Part shown: piece after piece, positions 12,240 to 21,865 of the stretch
How the letters are laid out: every line of letters begins with the position of its first letter
Numbering within the stretch: position 1 is the stretch's first letter
From: Proteobacteria bacterium bin106
Lineage (GTDB): Bacteria; Bdellovibrionota_B; Oligoflexia; Oligoflexales; Bin106
NCBI GenBank assembly: GCA_002238945.1
Contig: MPNI01000004.1
Span: 1-64,000, forward strand
Length of the DNA stretch: 64,000 nt
Reading direction: 5' to 3'
Notes under the pieces: generated by a model
What the model was told of the DNA's origin: nothing
Databases searched by the model: none
The model's input: the letters and a program-made list of their open reading frames with translations, nothing else
Position numbers and translations under genes: made by a program

Positions 12240-12878
12240 ACTTAGCTGTTAACTTCTCTCGGTAGGATTTTCTTCTTTTAAAATGATATGATGGGATGGG
12301 TTAATGATTCGATCCATCACGGTTAGTATGGGCAATCACTTTGTTGGTTTTCTGTCCTGTAGGTCAACTACAACGGACTTGCCAAAAGAACTTCTTGGAT
12401 GGCTTTTCTTGTTCTCATGCTTGTTTTTTCTTTACCTCCCATAAAGATGTCGTCTACTTTCAACAAGTCTTTGTGCCATAAAATACGCTGACTTTTGAGT
12501 CATACCAAGCTTTCTATGTAGCTTCATGCTTGACACGCCCTTTAGAGACGCTATCCACATATGAATGGCAATGGCCCATTTCTGATAATCCATTTTAGAA
12601 TGCTCCATAGCACTGCCAATTTTTACGCTGAAGTGCCTACGGCAATCCCTACATTAATAAGGCATAGGCTTTTTGGTCTTGGTAGAATTAACCTTAACAC
12701 TTCCACAGCGAGGGCAACAAAGGCTTTCTCTTTTTATTCCCCATCTTGTACATTCAAACCATTTCTCGGTAGTCTCATCATTTGGAAACCTATCAAATAG
12801 TTCTATTATAGTTATTCCTTTTCTGTGTGATGTATCCAATTTTTTATGTTTTCTCTTAGCCATTCTTGACCTCTCCAT
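12240..12878 (-). pseudogene. IS1595-family-like transposase remnant, frameshifted
   Basis: Minus strand: zinc-ribbon ECTRWGIKRESLCCPRCGSVKVNSTKTKKPMPY, then in shifted frames CRDCRRHFSVKIGSAMEHSKMDYQKWAIAIHMWIASLKG and MKLHRKLGMTQKSAYFMAQ. Confidence 0.75.
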
Positions 12879-13063
12879 TTAGTTTTGGTAATTTACTAGC
12901 CGGCTCTGTGAGGTTAACTAGAGAAGGTCCTGGGTATTCAAATGTTTGCTTTTCAAGTAGACACTAAAGGCTGGAAAGTTTTATTTGAATTCTTGGTTAT
13001 TGCTCATATGCATAGATGGCATCACTAACCTATCTATCAGATTATTTTAAAAGAAGATTTTTT

Positions 13064-13822
13064 ATGAAAAACATACTGCACTGGCTTTTTTTATGCATCT
13101 TGAGTGCAAGCTCTTTTTCGTCGGGTTTTTCTCAAGGAGAGTCAACGAAAGTTAACCCAAAACCCTTGTTAGATGATCCGGTCATTCAAGAGGTGTATGA
13201 AACCTTAGTGGATACAAAAAAAGACATAGCCATAGAAGAAAATTTATTAAAAAAAAGAGTCGCTACTCTTGTGGAGTTAGGAAATGTTGTGGAAGCAGAT
13301 GATTTGATGAAAGAAGTAACAGCTATTCTTGATCAAAAAGAAGAGTTAGCTCTAGAAAAAGCCCGAATAAATATAGCTAAAGCTTTAATGAGACAAGGTA
13401 AATTAGCTGAGGTTGAAGCTATACTTAATGAACAAACCGACGCTCTTTTCAAAAAGGATGAAGTCTTGACCATTGTTGTTGACGAAGAGTCTGGTGAAAC
13501 AGTAGAGCTTACACTTTCAGAAAATGAAGAAAGTGTGTTATTAAAATCTTTGTGCTCTATTCATACAGGAGCGTATTCTGATCAATGGCCCTACTTTGAT
13601 CTGGTTTTACTTGGAAGCTCCATAGTTTTTGCCATCACAGGAACGGTGTTATTACTAGCAAAAAAGCCGATGATTGCTCTAGGTTTTTATAGCGCTAATA
13701 TACTTGGAAATACTTTTGTATGGGCAAGTGCTGCGGTCCGTAAAGGGCATGCACAAAAACACGCTCACATCAAAAGTCTAAAAGAAGAATGTGCTCAATA
13801 TAGCGAAAATTCTTTGTACTGA
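13064..13822 (+). CDS. Secreted/membrane protein with helical central region and two C-terminal TM segments
   Basis: Signal-like MKNILHWLFLCILSASSFSSGFSQG; charged helical body; hydrophobic pair near C-terminus. Confidence 0.6.
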   Translation: MKNILHWLFLCILSASSFSSGFSQGESTKVNPKPLLDDPVIQEVYETLVDTKKDIAIEENLLKKRVATLVELGNVVEADDLMKEVTAILDQKEELALEKARINIAKALMRQGKLAEVEAILNEQTDALFKKDEVLTIVVDEESGETVELTLSENEESVLLKSLCSIHTGAYSDQWPYFDLVLLGSSIVFAITGTVLLLAKKPMIALGFYSANILGNTFVWASAAVRKGHAQKHAHIKSLKEECAQYSENSLY

Positions 13823-14036
13823 TTTTACCCACAGAATATGGATTACTACGGTATCGGTGGCCTTTTTTCATTTTTATCAGCAAGTGGTTGCTCGCAAAAA
13901 TCTTTGATATCAAGATGGGCAATTTTTGTTATAACATTGATTTTGGTAGCATCATTAAGTCATGATATATTGGGTTATCTTTCTATTTATGTTTTTATGT
14001 TATGTCACTTTTTGCTTTTGCTAAGGACAAACACTT

Positions 14037-14327
14037 ATGACAGAGTTATATCATTACCGTGGTAGTCGGTGTGTCACATTAGCCTTAGGAACACTGCTCA
14101 TTTTAGGGCTGAGTAGTTGTGCCCATACTGACTGTCCGTCTGGTTTTGTCAAGGACTCGGTTGGTTGCGTTGATGCCAGTGTTAATCCACCTCGAATCTG
14201 TAATCCAGGACCTATGGCCCACTTTAGCATCGACGGAGAAGAGGCCAAAAAACATCCTTCCTGTAGTGTGTACTCTAGCTCTCAATCAGGCACAAAGTCG
14301 AAATCCAAAGGTCGTAAGAAAAAATAA
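14037..14327 (+). CDS. Small predicted lipoprotein
   Basis: Lipobox LGLSSC after signal peptide; Lys-rich C-terminus. Confidence 0.55.
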   Translation: MTELYHYRGSRCVTLALGTLLILGLSSCAHTDCPSGFVKDSVGCVDASVNPPRICNPGPMAHFSIDGEEAKKHPSCSVYSSSQSGTKSKSKGRKKK

Positions 14328-14667
14328 GCTCTTGTTTAGCTGGCTTCTAAGTTTACAGATGATGGCAAAGGTCGTTGTGGGAATTTTTCGATATCACCGC
14401 TGCGTCCTTGTAGTAAGTAAATAAGCTTTGGTTAAGGTTAAATCTTGCGGCGGTGCTAACTTGTTAAAAGAAGTCATTAACTGTTGTTCCTTATGGATGG
14501 TATTTGTGAGAATTTTCAAAGACACCCATAAGAGGCTGCATTAAGCAGTCTTCATCCTATGTGATCACTTTAGACTGCGAAATTATACGCAATCGGAAGC
14601 TACTGTTTTGCAAGCCTGGCGCAGAACATATGGCTAGCACCATTTTTATTATTTAAAAACAAGAGAG

Positions 14668-14732
14668 TTGTAGTGTGTGCTTTTAAGGACAAGTGCACAC
14701 AAAAAGTCTGTTATTTAAAGGTGTTACGGTTT
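14668..14732. repeat. Dispersed diverged repeat, copy 1 (possible IS/MITE end)
   Basis: ttgtagtgtgtgcttttaag...caaaaagtctgttatttaaaggtgttacg resembles 41317-41380. Confidence 0.45.
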
Positions 14733-14763
14733 TAGTTGAGCTTGAAATGTTAACTTTAGGGGA

Positions 14764-15132
14764 TTATTTACCGCAAGCTCTGCGAATATCTATGGGTGAT
14801 TGATAGTCGTATGCTCTTGGATCTGTTTTGAAACGACTTTTATTGCGAAATTTTGCAAGCATTTCTGACTTAATGGTTAGTTTTTTGTTGATGAGTCGGT
14901 TTCTATCACATAGTACTCCGGCTGTGATGTTTGTTGTGCTGCGTTGCATCATTATATAAGTCATACCTTGTTCAAGATCATAAGATTTATCGTGAGCACT
15001 CAGCTTTGCACCTTTAGCTGGAATGCCTACAACATCAATGCGTTGTGTAAAGCTGATACCGTCTGTTGATACACAACTAGTGGTGAGTATCATAGTTAAA
15101 ATAGCAAAGCTTTTGATGAGACCGCCTATCAT
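14764..15132 (-). CDS. Small predicted lipoprotein
   Basis: MIGGLIKSFAILTMILTTSC lipobox. Confidence 0.55.
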   Translation of the reverse strand: MIGGLIKSFAILTMILTTSCVSTDGISFTQRIDVVGIPAKGAKLSAHDKSYDLEQGMTYIMMQRSTTNITAGVLCDRNRLINKKLTIKSEMLAKFRNKSRFKTDPRAYDYQSPIDIRRACGK

Positions 15133-15370
15133 ACATGTCCTTTCTGTCTAAGGATGTATACAGCTACAGTGTTGTGTACCACTATATGAAGTGGTCTTGT
15201 TGTAGCCGTAAGTGATTACGCGGCAAGGTGTCGTAATTTTTTGGCAGCACTTTAGACTTCTTTAGTACTGTTATAAAGAAAGTTATAACAGTGTAAAGTT
15301 AGTATTATGTGCTCTGCAGTACTGTAGAGGGATGGACTGATGGGAATAGATGAGTGTACTACATGAAGTG

Positions 15371-15889
15371 CTAAAACAATCCACTGCAATGTTTTTTGAC
15401 GTTTTGTTCTGCTGCAGAAAGCTTTGTTTTGGCGTTGTTTTCTGCGGTATTTAAGTACCCAAGTGCGTTTTGTGCTGCTTGTGGCTTTTTTCCCGGATAT
15501 AACCCATATCCACTGGCACTATGGACTGCGCTTAGATCGTCGCATAATGGATCAATGATGTTGTATGCTTCACCAGTCCATTTACCTAGACTCCAATCAA
15601 TGTCTTTCATATAGCCGAGTTGTTTTCTGCTACAAAAAGAGCTTGCAGCTCCTACATCTTGACCATTGGCGTAATTTTTCATGCGTGTAAGGTCATCTAG
15701 AAGTGAGAGAAGATCTTTATTTGTCTCTTTAGCTTTTTTACAATCAGTGGTATCGCTGTCTGCAACCTCTAAAGATCCTGATGTGTCTACCGCTTGCCCT
15801 GCCCCACAGTTAGTAGGCAAAAAGAGGAAAGGAATAAACAACAGCGGTTGTAGTTTTGTAAGAGGGTTCTCGCAAGATCTAAGGGTCAT
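15371..15889 (-). CDS. Predicted lipoprotein, family A paralog
   Basis: FLFLPTNCGAG lipobox; shares C-K...NxDLLSLLxxxxxMKxY...C...YNIIxxLCxDL with 16654, 17435 and 18495 genes; ATGA overlap with the upstream frame. Confidence 0.6.
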   Translation of the reverse strand: MTLRSCENPLTKLQPLLFIPFLFLPTNCGAGQAVDTSGSLEVADSDTTDCKKAKETNKDLLSLLDDLTRMKNYANGQDVGAASSFCSRKQLGYMKDIDWSLGKWTGEAYNIIDPLCDDLSAVHSASGYGLYPGKKPQAAQNALGYLNTAENNAKTKLSAAEQNVKKHCSGLF

Positions 15890-16366
15890 GATTGACATTT
15901 CCCCCCTAGACTTACTGGCTCGCTATAATCCCAACCAGAGTTTGTGACGCCATCGACGACCCACCCTGGAATACCGCCCCAGACAAGATTACCTAGAAGG
16001 AACCAAAGGCTAGGGACTGTTCTTAGGACTACAGGATCTTTTGTCTTTTTCTTACTTCGTTTGGATTGTTTAGAAGAACAAATAACAGAGGCAGCCACAT
16101 TAGCGCGACTTCTTTTGAGGATGATCTGGTTCATGCCCGGATCAAGATCAAAAGTACCATAAGGTGTTTTAAGGGATTCAGCAGTTTCAGGGACATCGAA
16201 AATTTCGACGGTTTGATGTCTATCTAGAACGATAGTTGCGCAGCTGGAGAGTAGTAATGCTGCTGGAAAGATAGCTAAAGCTGAAAGATGGTTCTTGGTT
16301 CTTGGTTCTTGGTTCTTGGTTCTTGGTTCTTGGTTCTTGGTTCTTGGTTCTTGGTTCTTGGTTCAT
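15886..16366 (-). pseudogene. Predicted lipoprotein, frame-disrupted (phase OFF) by 10 copies of a 7-bp repeat; family B paralog of 21866-22864
   Basis: Frame encoding ...SALAIFPAALLLSSCATIVLDRHQTVEIFD...SLWFLLGNLVWGGIPGWVVDGVTNSGWDYSEPVSLGGKCQS is open downstream of the repeat; ATG at 16366 reads MNQEPRTKNQEPRTK... and stops at 16222-16220. Confidence 0.75.
16292..16361. repeat. 7-bp tandem repeat (ttcttgg) x10
   Basis: Ten exact copies, directly after the minus-strand ATG at 16366-16364. Confidence 0.97.
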
Positions 16367-16653
16367 AGAAGTGTCCTTGTCTGGTGCCATAAATAATACA
16401 ATATAGTAGATGTCAAGCGTTTTTCGTCAGGGCTGTTTGATTCTTTAGTTGTATGGTTATTATTTTGTTATGACTGTGGTTGTCATAGTCTTTTTGTGCG
16501 TTTTTCACAACGTAGATACAAGAAGGGTATAAGAGGTGGTTTTTAGCTAAGTATAGTAGCTAAGTCACTAAGAAAAATAAGCACTTGATTGGGTTTTAGA
16601 AAATGGAATAGATGCTAAAGTATGTTATCGTCCGAATCTATGAGCTACTAGGG

Positions 16654-17271
16654 TCATTCATATGAAATGCAGTGTCCTTTGATTTCTTGTTCTGCTGTAG
16701 AAAGTGTTTGTTCGGCTCTGTTTGTTGCTTTTTCTAAGTCTTCAAGCGCAGATAGTACTGCTACTGCCTCTTTATCGGGTATTCTCGTATTTTCGCTGGT
16801 ATAATAATTATGGGTTCGGATTAAATTAAAGCATAATTTATTCATGATATTGTATGTTTTACTGAACTGCTCATAGCTTTCCAGTTTAAAATCACAATAA
16901 GATTCTGCAGCACCGAGTTCTCGATCGTCGATGTAATTCTTTATATTCTCGATGTTTTTGATAAGAGAGAGAAGATCTGAGCGTGTCTCTCGAGCTGTTA
17001 TACATTTGTCATTGTTGCTTTCTTCTGATGGTTCCATCTGTATCTGTTCTTGGAGAGAATAGCCGCCTGTGTCTTTAATGTTAGAAGCAATATCTTTGAT
17101 GACTTCTGTTACTGCTTTTACTTCTGCTTCTGCTTCTGCTTTTGCTACTTTTTCTTCTTCTTTGCTGCTGCAGCTAAGTATGAGAGTTTGAGACAATAGG
17201 AAGGCCACCCACAAGAGTGTGGTTGGTTTTTTGAGAAGAAAGACTATGGATAGTTTTTTTGTGTTCATCAT
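16654..17271 (-). CDS. Predicted lipoprotein, family A paralog
   Basis: LLSQTLILSCSS lipobox; CITARETRSDLLSLIKNIENIKNYIDDRELGAAESYC. Confidence 0.65.
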   Translation of the reverse strand: MMNTKKLSIVFLLKKPTTLLWVAFLLSQTLILSCSSKEEEKVAKAEAEAEVKAVTEVIKDIASNIKDTGGYSLQEQIQMEPSEESNNDKCITARETRSDLLSLIKNIENIKNYIDDRELGAAESYCDFKLESYEQFSKTYNIMNKLCFNLIRTHNYYTSENTRIPDKEAVAVLSALEDLEKATNRAEQTLSTAEQEIKGHCISYE

Positions 17272-17434
17272 AATAAAAGTAGCCTCAAGATGTCTTTTGA
17301 ATGTGTTTTAACGGGACATATTTTGCCAAAGCATAAAACGTTGCCTGAGCAGTTGCAAGTGCTTTTTTTAAAAAAATGAGCACTAGGTTGTGATGCGTTA
17401 TGCCGCATCAAAAAATGTAAGTGTTATGAAGCTA

Positions 17435-17911
17435 CTACAGTAATCCACTGCAATCATTTTGGACCGCTGTTTCAGCCTCAGGAAGTCTATCGTAGGGTCT
17501 TTTGTGTGCTTGCCTCAAAGCTGTTTCAGCATTTTCTTGTTTTGTGTGAGCGGCATTACCTGATGAGTTGATGTCATCTAAGTCCTTACATAATTTTACG
17601 ATGATATTATAAACTTCGTTGGAACGTCTTTCGCTCTCTCCAACGCTCTCATCGGTGTATTTTTTCTGTACTGTTTTGCACTCTTCATGCGCACCTTTAA
17701 TATCATTTTTTTCATGCACTTTGTCTTGCATGCTTTCAATTTCTTGAATGAGTGAGAGAAGATTTTTATTGACTGTTTTAGATGCTTTGCATTGTTCGCT
17801 GTCACCTTCTTGAGCCTCCAAGTATCCTGATGAGTCATGTGTTTGGATGTCGCAGGATTCAGGGCTTAGGGCAACTAGGGAACATGCAAGCAACGTGTTT
17901 ATGCAATGCAT
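17435..17911 (-). CDS. Predicted lipoprotein/secreted protein, family A paralog
   Basis: CKASKTVNKNLLSLIQEIESMQDKVHEKNDIKGAHEECK, almost identical to the core of 18495-18986. Confidence 0.62.
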   Translation of the reverse strand: MHCINTLLACSLVALSPESCDIQTHDSSGYLEAQEGDSEQCKASKTVNKNLLSLIQEIESMQDKVHEKNDIKGAHEECKTVQKKYTDESVGESERRSNEVYNIIVKLCKDLDDINSSGNAAHTKQENAETALRQAHKRPYDRLPEAETAVQNDCSGLL

Positions 17912-18230
17912 AGTTAGGTGTCTTTTCTGTAGTTGCAGTTATGGATTAACATAATTCATTAAATCATGTGTTTTTTGATATGGGTATGGTTATTCTTTAG
18001 TTAGTACTGTTACCTACTTGTGAGCATGTATGTGTTTTAGGGTGGGTGGCTGTGAGAATAGTTTTATTCTCAGTTACAGTGGTGTACCACTGTAACATGA
18101 AATTATCAAGCTAGTTGTGTGTATATGAGCGGTAGTGGTAGCTAAGGAGCGTAGTGGTTTGTCTTAAAACAAGGGATAAGTCACGTATTTTGGTGAAAAG
18201 AGGAGGGCAGAGATCAATGATGTTGTATGT

Positions 18231-18480
18231 TTTATAATCTCATTGCTTGAGACTCTAAATCATATTTCTCATATAGCGTAGCTTTTTAGAAACATAATAA
18301 GATTTTGCTGCATTCGCATCTTGAGCGTTGATGAAAGTTTTTATGCTTTCGATGTCTTTGATAAGTGAGAGGATTGTCTCTTGAGTTTTTCTGTTTTGTC
18401 TTAAAAGCTTTGCCCCAGTGATTGAACACATGTGACTAGCACTAAATGTACTAGATGTACTAGCGTTAAATGTAAGCGTG
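18231..18480 (-). pseudogene. Degraded family A lipoprotein remnant
   Basis: Nucleotide similarity to 16840-17000, e.g. tgttgtatgttttataatc, cacaataagattctgc-like and gataagtgagag segments; no intact ORF. Confidence 0.5.
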
Positions 18481-18494
18481 TAGTTATGAATCTA

Positions 18495-18986
18495 TTATAG
18501 TAATCCACCACTGCAACTATCTTGGACGTATATTTCAGCACCAGGAAGTCTGTCGTGGGGTTTTTTGTGTGCTTGCTGCAAAGCTGTTTTAGCTTGTTTT
18601 ATTTTCGTGTCATCACTTGATGATGATGAGTTGATGTCATCTAAGTCCTTACATAATTTTACGATGATATTATAAACTCCGTTGGAACGTCTTTCGCTCT
18701 CTCCAACGCTCTCATCGGTGTATTTTTTCTGTACTGTTTTGCACTCTTCATGCGCACCTTTAATATCATTTTTTTCATGTACTTTGTCTTGCATGCTTTC
18801 AATTTCTTGAATGAGTGAGAGAAGATTTTTATTGACTGTTTTAGATGCTTTGCATTGTTCGCTGTCACCTTCTTGAATTTCTAAAGATCCTGATGAGTCA
18901 TTTGTTTGGGTGTCACTACAACTAGATATTATGAGGTAAGCGAAAGAGAATAGGCAACACACAAGCAATGTGTTCTTTGTGTTCAC
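18495..18986 (-). CDS. Predicted lipoprotein, family A paralog
   Basis: FAYLIISSCSD lipobox; shared core with 17435-17911. Confidence 0.65.
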   Translation of the reverse strand: MNTKNTLLVCCLFSFAYLIISSCSDTQTNDSSGSLEIQEGDSEQCKASKTVNKNLLSLIQEIESMQDKVHEKNDIKGAHEECKTVQKKYTDESVGESERRSNGVYNIIVKLCKDLDDINSSSSSDDTKIKQAKTALQQAHKKPHDRLPGAEIYVQDSCSGGLL

Positions 18987-19302
18987 AGTCAGAGGACCTT
19001 CTTGTAATTGCAGTAATGTGGTTTATATAACTCATCAACACGTTATGTGTCGTAATAATATGCTCATTCTTTAGGGTGTGCTGTTATCTACGTGTAAGCA
19101 TGTATGATTGATGTATGTGTTTTATGGATGGTTTGCTATGAGAGTGGTTTTATTCCGGGTGGCTGTGGTGTACCATCGTAACATGACAAAATTGCCTAGC
19201 TGTTTTGGTGTATGTGAGCGGCAGTGATGGCTTAGGGCGTAGTGGTTTGTCTTAAAACGAGGAACAGTCACGTATTTTGGTGAAAGAGGGGGACAGAGAC
19301 CA

Positions 19303-21231
19303 ATGGATAAAACATCATCAATGAAAAAAGAAACAAGAATTCATGAAGAAAGTCAAGAAGGGCAGAGTTTAGGTGCTTTGATTAAGGTGATTGGTGTAGG
19401 TGGTGGTGGTACTAATGCTATCAACACGATGATAGAGTCTGGCATTGAAAGTGTTGAGTTTATTGCTGCCAATACAGATCTTCAATCTTTAAAGAAATCT
19501 CTTTCTTCTACTAAGATTCAGGTGGGAAAAGAGCTTACCAAGGGCCTCGGTGCTGGAGCTGATCCAGATGTGGGGCGTGATGCGACCTTAGAAGATCGTC
19601 ATGAAATCATGGAGGCTATAGGTGATGCGGATATGGTGTTTGTAACTGCTGGTATGGGAGGTGGTACCGGTACTGGGGGAGCATCTGTGGTGGCTCAAAT
19701 TGCTCGTGAATTAGGTGCTTTGACGGTAGGGGTTGTGACACAGCCGTTTGCTTTTGAAGGTAGGCGTCGTAGTAAGCATGCTGAAATAGGCATTGAACGT
19801 TTACGTGAGCATGTAGACACTTTGATTGTGATTCCTAATCAAAAGCTTTTATCTTTAGCAACTCCTGATATGTCCTTATTAGATGCTTTTAAGGTAGTAG
19901 ATAAGGTGTTGTTGGATGCTGTGCGTGGTATTTCTGACATTATCAATATCCCTGGAACCATCAATGTGGATTTTGCCGATGTCAAAACAGTGATGCTTCA
20001 GATGGGGCGCGCTTTGATGGGGATTGGTTTAGCAGAAGGAGAGGGGCGTGCTATGAAAGCAGCTTCTCAAGCGATTTCTTCGCCTTTACTTGACGATGTG
20101 GATATTGAAGGAGCCACTGGTGTTTTGATCAATATTACAGCGGGTCCTGATGTGGGGATTTTGGAGCTTAATGAAGCTTGTAGTGTGATTCATGAGTCAG
20201 CTCATGAAGATGCTAATATCATTATGGGTGCGGTGATTGATGAAACCTTGCAAAATCATATACGTGTAACAGTTATTGCTACTGGATTTGGCGATGGTGA
20301 TCATGAGTCAGCAGGTTTGAGTAGAGATTTGTTTGTACCTAGATACAAACAAAAAAAGGTCCTGGCGAATATGACAGCTCGAACGCATGTATCAGCAAGC
20401 CCAAAGCCCACATCAGAAGAACAGAATAAGCCAGTAGCTCCTGTTGCAGCAACCCGCAGCAGCACAGAGGCACAAACAGCTGCAGTGCCTATTCATTCAC
20501 AGTATGCTGCTCAAGCAGCGGATATTCCCGTTAAGACGCCGGTGCACAAAGATGTCGCAGCAGATGTATCTATTAAGGTCCCTCCAGCAGCTTTTAAAGC
20601 AGAAGACCCAACTCAGGTGGTTGGGATGTATGCCGAGCAGTCTGTTAAAAAAGAGGTTGTATCTTCTCCTGTAATCCGTACAGAGCCTTCTCCTGCGCAA
20701 CGTGCAGGGGCTAGTGCTTTTTCTGTTTCAGAAGAGGAGGTGGTACCAGTATCTGAAGAAGCTGTAGAAAAAGAAGTAGAAGTAGAAAATACAGAGGAGT
20801 CGTCAGCTTCTTTTCATACCGCTGCTACGGCTTTTAATGAGCTTTCTTTGTCAAAAGCAAAGGATCATCAAGAACCCAATCACGAGATGTATCATAGCGG
20901 TGACATGAGCGGTGACATGAGCGGTGATATGAAAGCAAAGGAGCCTCCTCATTCAGCAACTTCTCCAGCAGCAAATATGCATACAGCAGCAGCACTGAGT
21001 TCTGATGAGAGTGCTACTATTTCTTCTCGTATACCACCTACTCAGCCTAACAGCACTATGAAAGCTGTGTCTGTGGAGGATCTTGCTGCTGATATTGAAC
21101 AATCCATAGATAGTGCGATGTTTGCAACAGGCAGTAATGTGGATTTTGATGCGGACAAGGATCAGGATTTAGATATCCCTACATTCTTACGTGGTCAGAT
21201 GGGTAAAACATCTGATGGCTCTAAGACATAA
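19303..21231 (+). CDS. ftsZ: Cell division GTPase FtsZ with long C-terminal linker
   Basis: [40 protein letters not shown]-terminal [11 protein letters not shown]. Confidence 0.97.
   Translation: MDKTSSMKKETRIHEESQEGQSLGALIKVIGVGGGGTNAINTMIESGIESVEFIAANTDLQSLKKSLSSTKIQVGKELTKGLGAGADPDVGRDATLEDRHEIMEAIGDADMVFVTAGMGGGTGTGGASVVAQIARELGALTVGVVTQPFAFEGRRRSKHAEIGIERLREHVDTLIVIPNQKLLSLATPDMSLLDAFKVVDKVLLDAVRGISDIINIPGTINVDFADVKTVMLQMGRALMGIGLAEGEGRAMKAASQAISSPLLDDVDIEGATGVLINITAGPDVGILELNEACSVIHESAHEDANIIMGAVIDETLQNHIRVTVIATGFGDGDHESAGLSRDLFVPRYKQKKVLANMTARTHVSASPKPTSEEQNKPVAPVAATRSSTEAQTAAVPIHSQYAAQAADIPVKTPVHKDVAADVSIKVPPAAFKAEDPTQVVGMYAEQSVKKEVVSSPVIRTEPSPAQRAGASAFSVSEEEVVPVSEEAVEKEVEVENTEESSASFHTAATAFNELSLSKAKDHQEPNHEMYHSGDMSGDMSGDMKAKEPPHSATSPAANMHTAAALSSDESATISSRIPPTQPNSTMKAVSVEDLAADIEQSIDSAMFATGSNVDFDADKDQDLDIPTFLRGQMGKTSDGSKT
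20896..20931. repeat. 12-bp tandem repeat (agcggtgacatg) x3 in ftsZ linker
   Basis: Encodes [12 protein letters not shown]. Confidence 0.93.
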
Positions 21232-21280
21232 CGGGAGTTATGTCTTAGGTGTTGGGGGCTGTTAGCTCGGCAGGCACGAG

Positions 21281-21670
21281 TTAGGAGATCACATAGGCAG
21301 TAGCCTCAATTTCTACACGCGCTCCTTTAGGTAGTGCTGCAACTTGAATAGTTGAGCGTGCTGGGTAGGGTTGTTGAAAATACCCAGCATACACTTTACC
21401 TACTTCTTCAAAATCATCAAGATTGGTTAGAAAAATGGTTGTTTTGACCACATGATCCATAGTGGCTCCAGCTTCGTGGAGTACTGCTTTGATGTTTTCC
21501 ATGACCATGGTGGTTTCAGCAGTGATGTCACTATTGTGCAAAGTTCCTTTGTTATCAAGGGCAATCTGTCCTGAACAATATATCAAAGAGCCTGTGTGGA
21601 TAGCTTGGCTATAAGGGCCGATAGCTTCAGGTGCTATTTTCGAATGAATGGCTTTGTGATCTGGATTCAT
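21281..21670 (-). CDS. ridA: RidA family reactive intermediate/imine deaminase
   Basis: APEAIGPYSQAIHTGSLIYCSGQIALD...PARSTIQVAALPKGARVEIEATAYV. Confidence 0.93.
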   Translation of the reverse strand: MNPDHKAIHSKIAPEAIGPYSQAIHTGSLIYCSGQIALDNKGTLHNSDITAETTMVMENIKAVLHEAGATMDHVVKTTIFLTNLDDFEEVGKVYAGYFQQPYPARSTIQVAALPKGARVEIEATAYVIS

Positions 21671-21865
21671 GGCAATACCTTACTGGTCGTTATGGTTTTC
21701 AGGGTTGTGTTTATGCTGTAAGTGTGAGGAACACTGATGGTTTCACAATAGCTGGAGGAGAAGGATATTGTACAGCGCTTTTTAGCTTATTTTCTAGAGA
21801 GGCTATCCGAAGAAGGTAGCTAAAGTGATATATGAGATGAGAGCAAGTCAGAGATCTAGTATGCA

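Noticed and set aside
12561-12882. Plus-strand ORFs of 79 and 69 aa
   Set aside because: Opposite strand of the IS1595-like transposase remnant; the minus strand carries the recognisable zinc-ribbon motif.
13838-14065. 75-aa hydrophobic ORF MDYYGIGGLFSF...
   Set aside because: Plausible TM content but no RBS, homology or clear start; left out of the feature list.
14103-14424. ORFs overlapping the small lipoprotein 14037-14327
   Set aside because: Alternative frames without signal features; the lipobox-containing frame is better supported.
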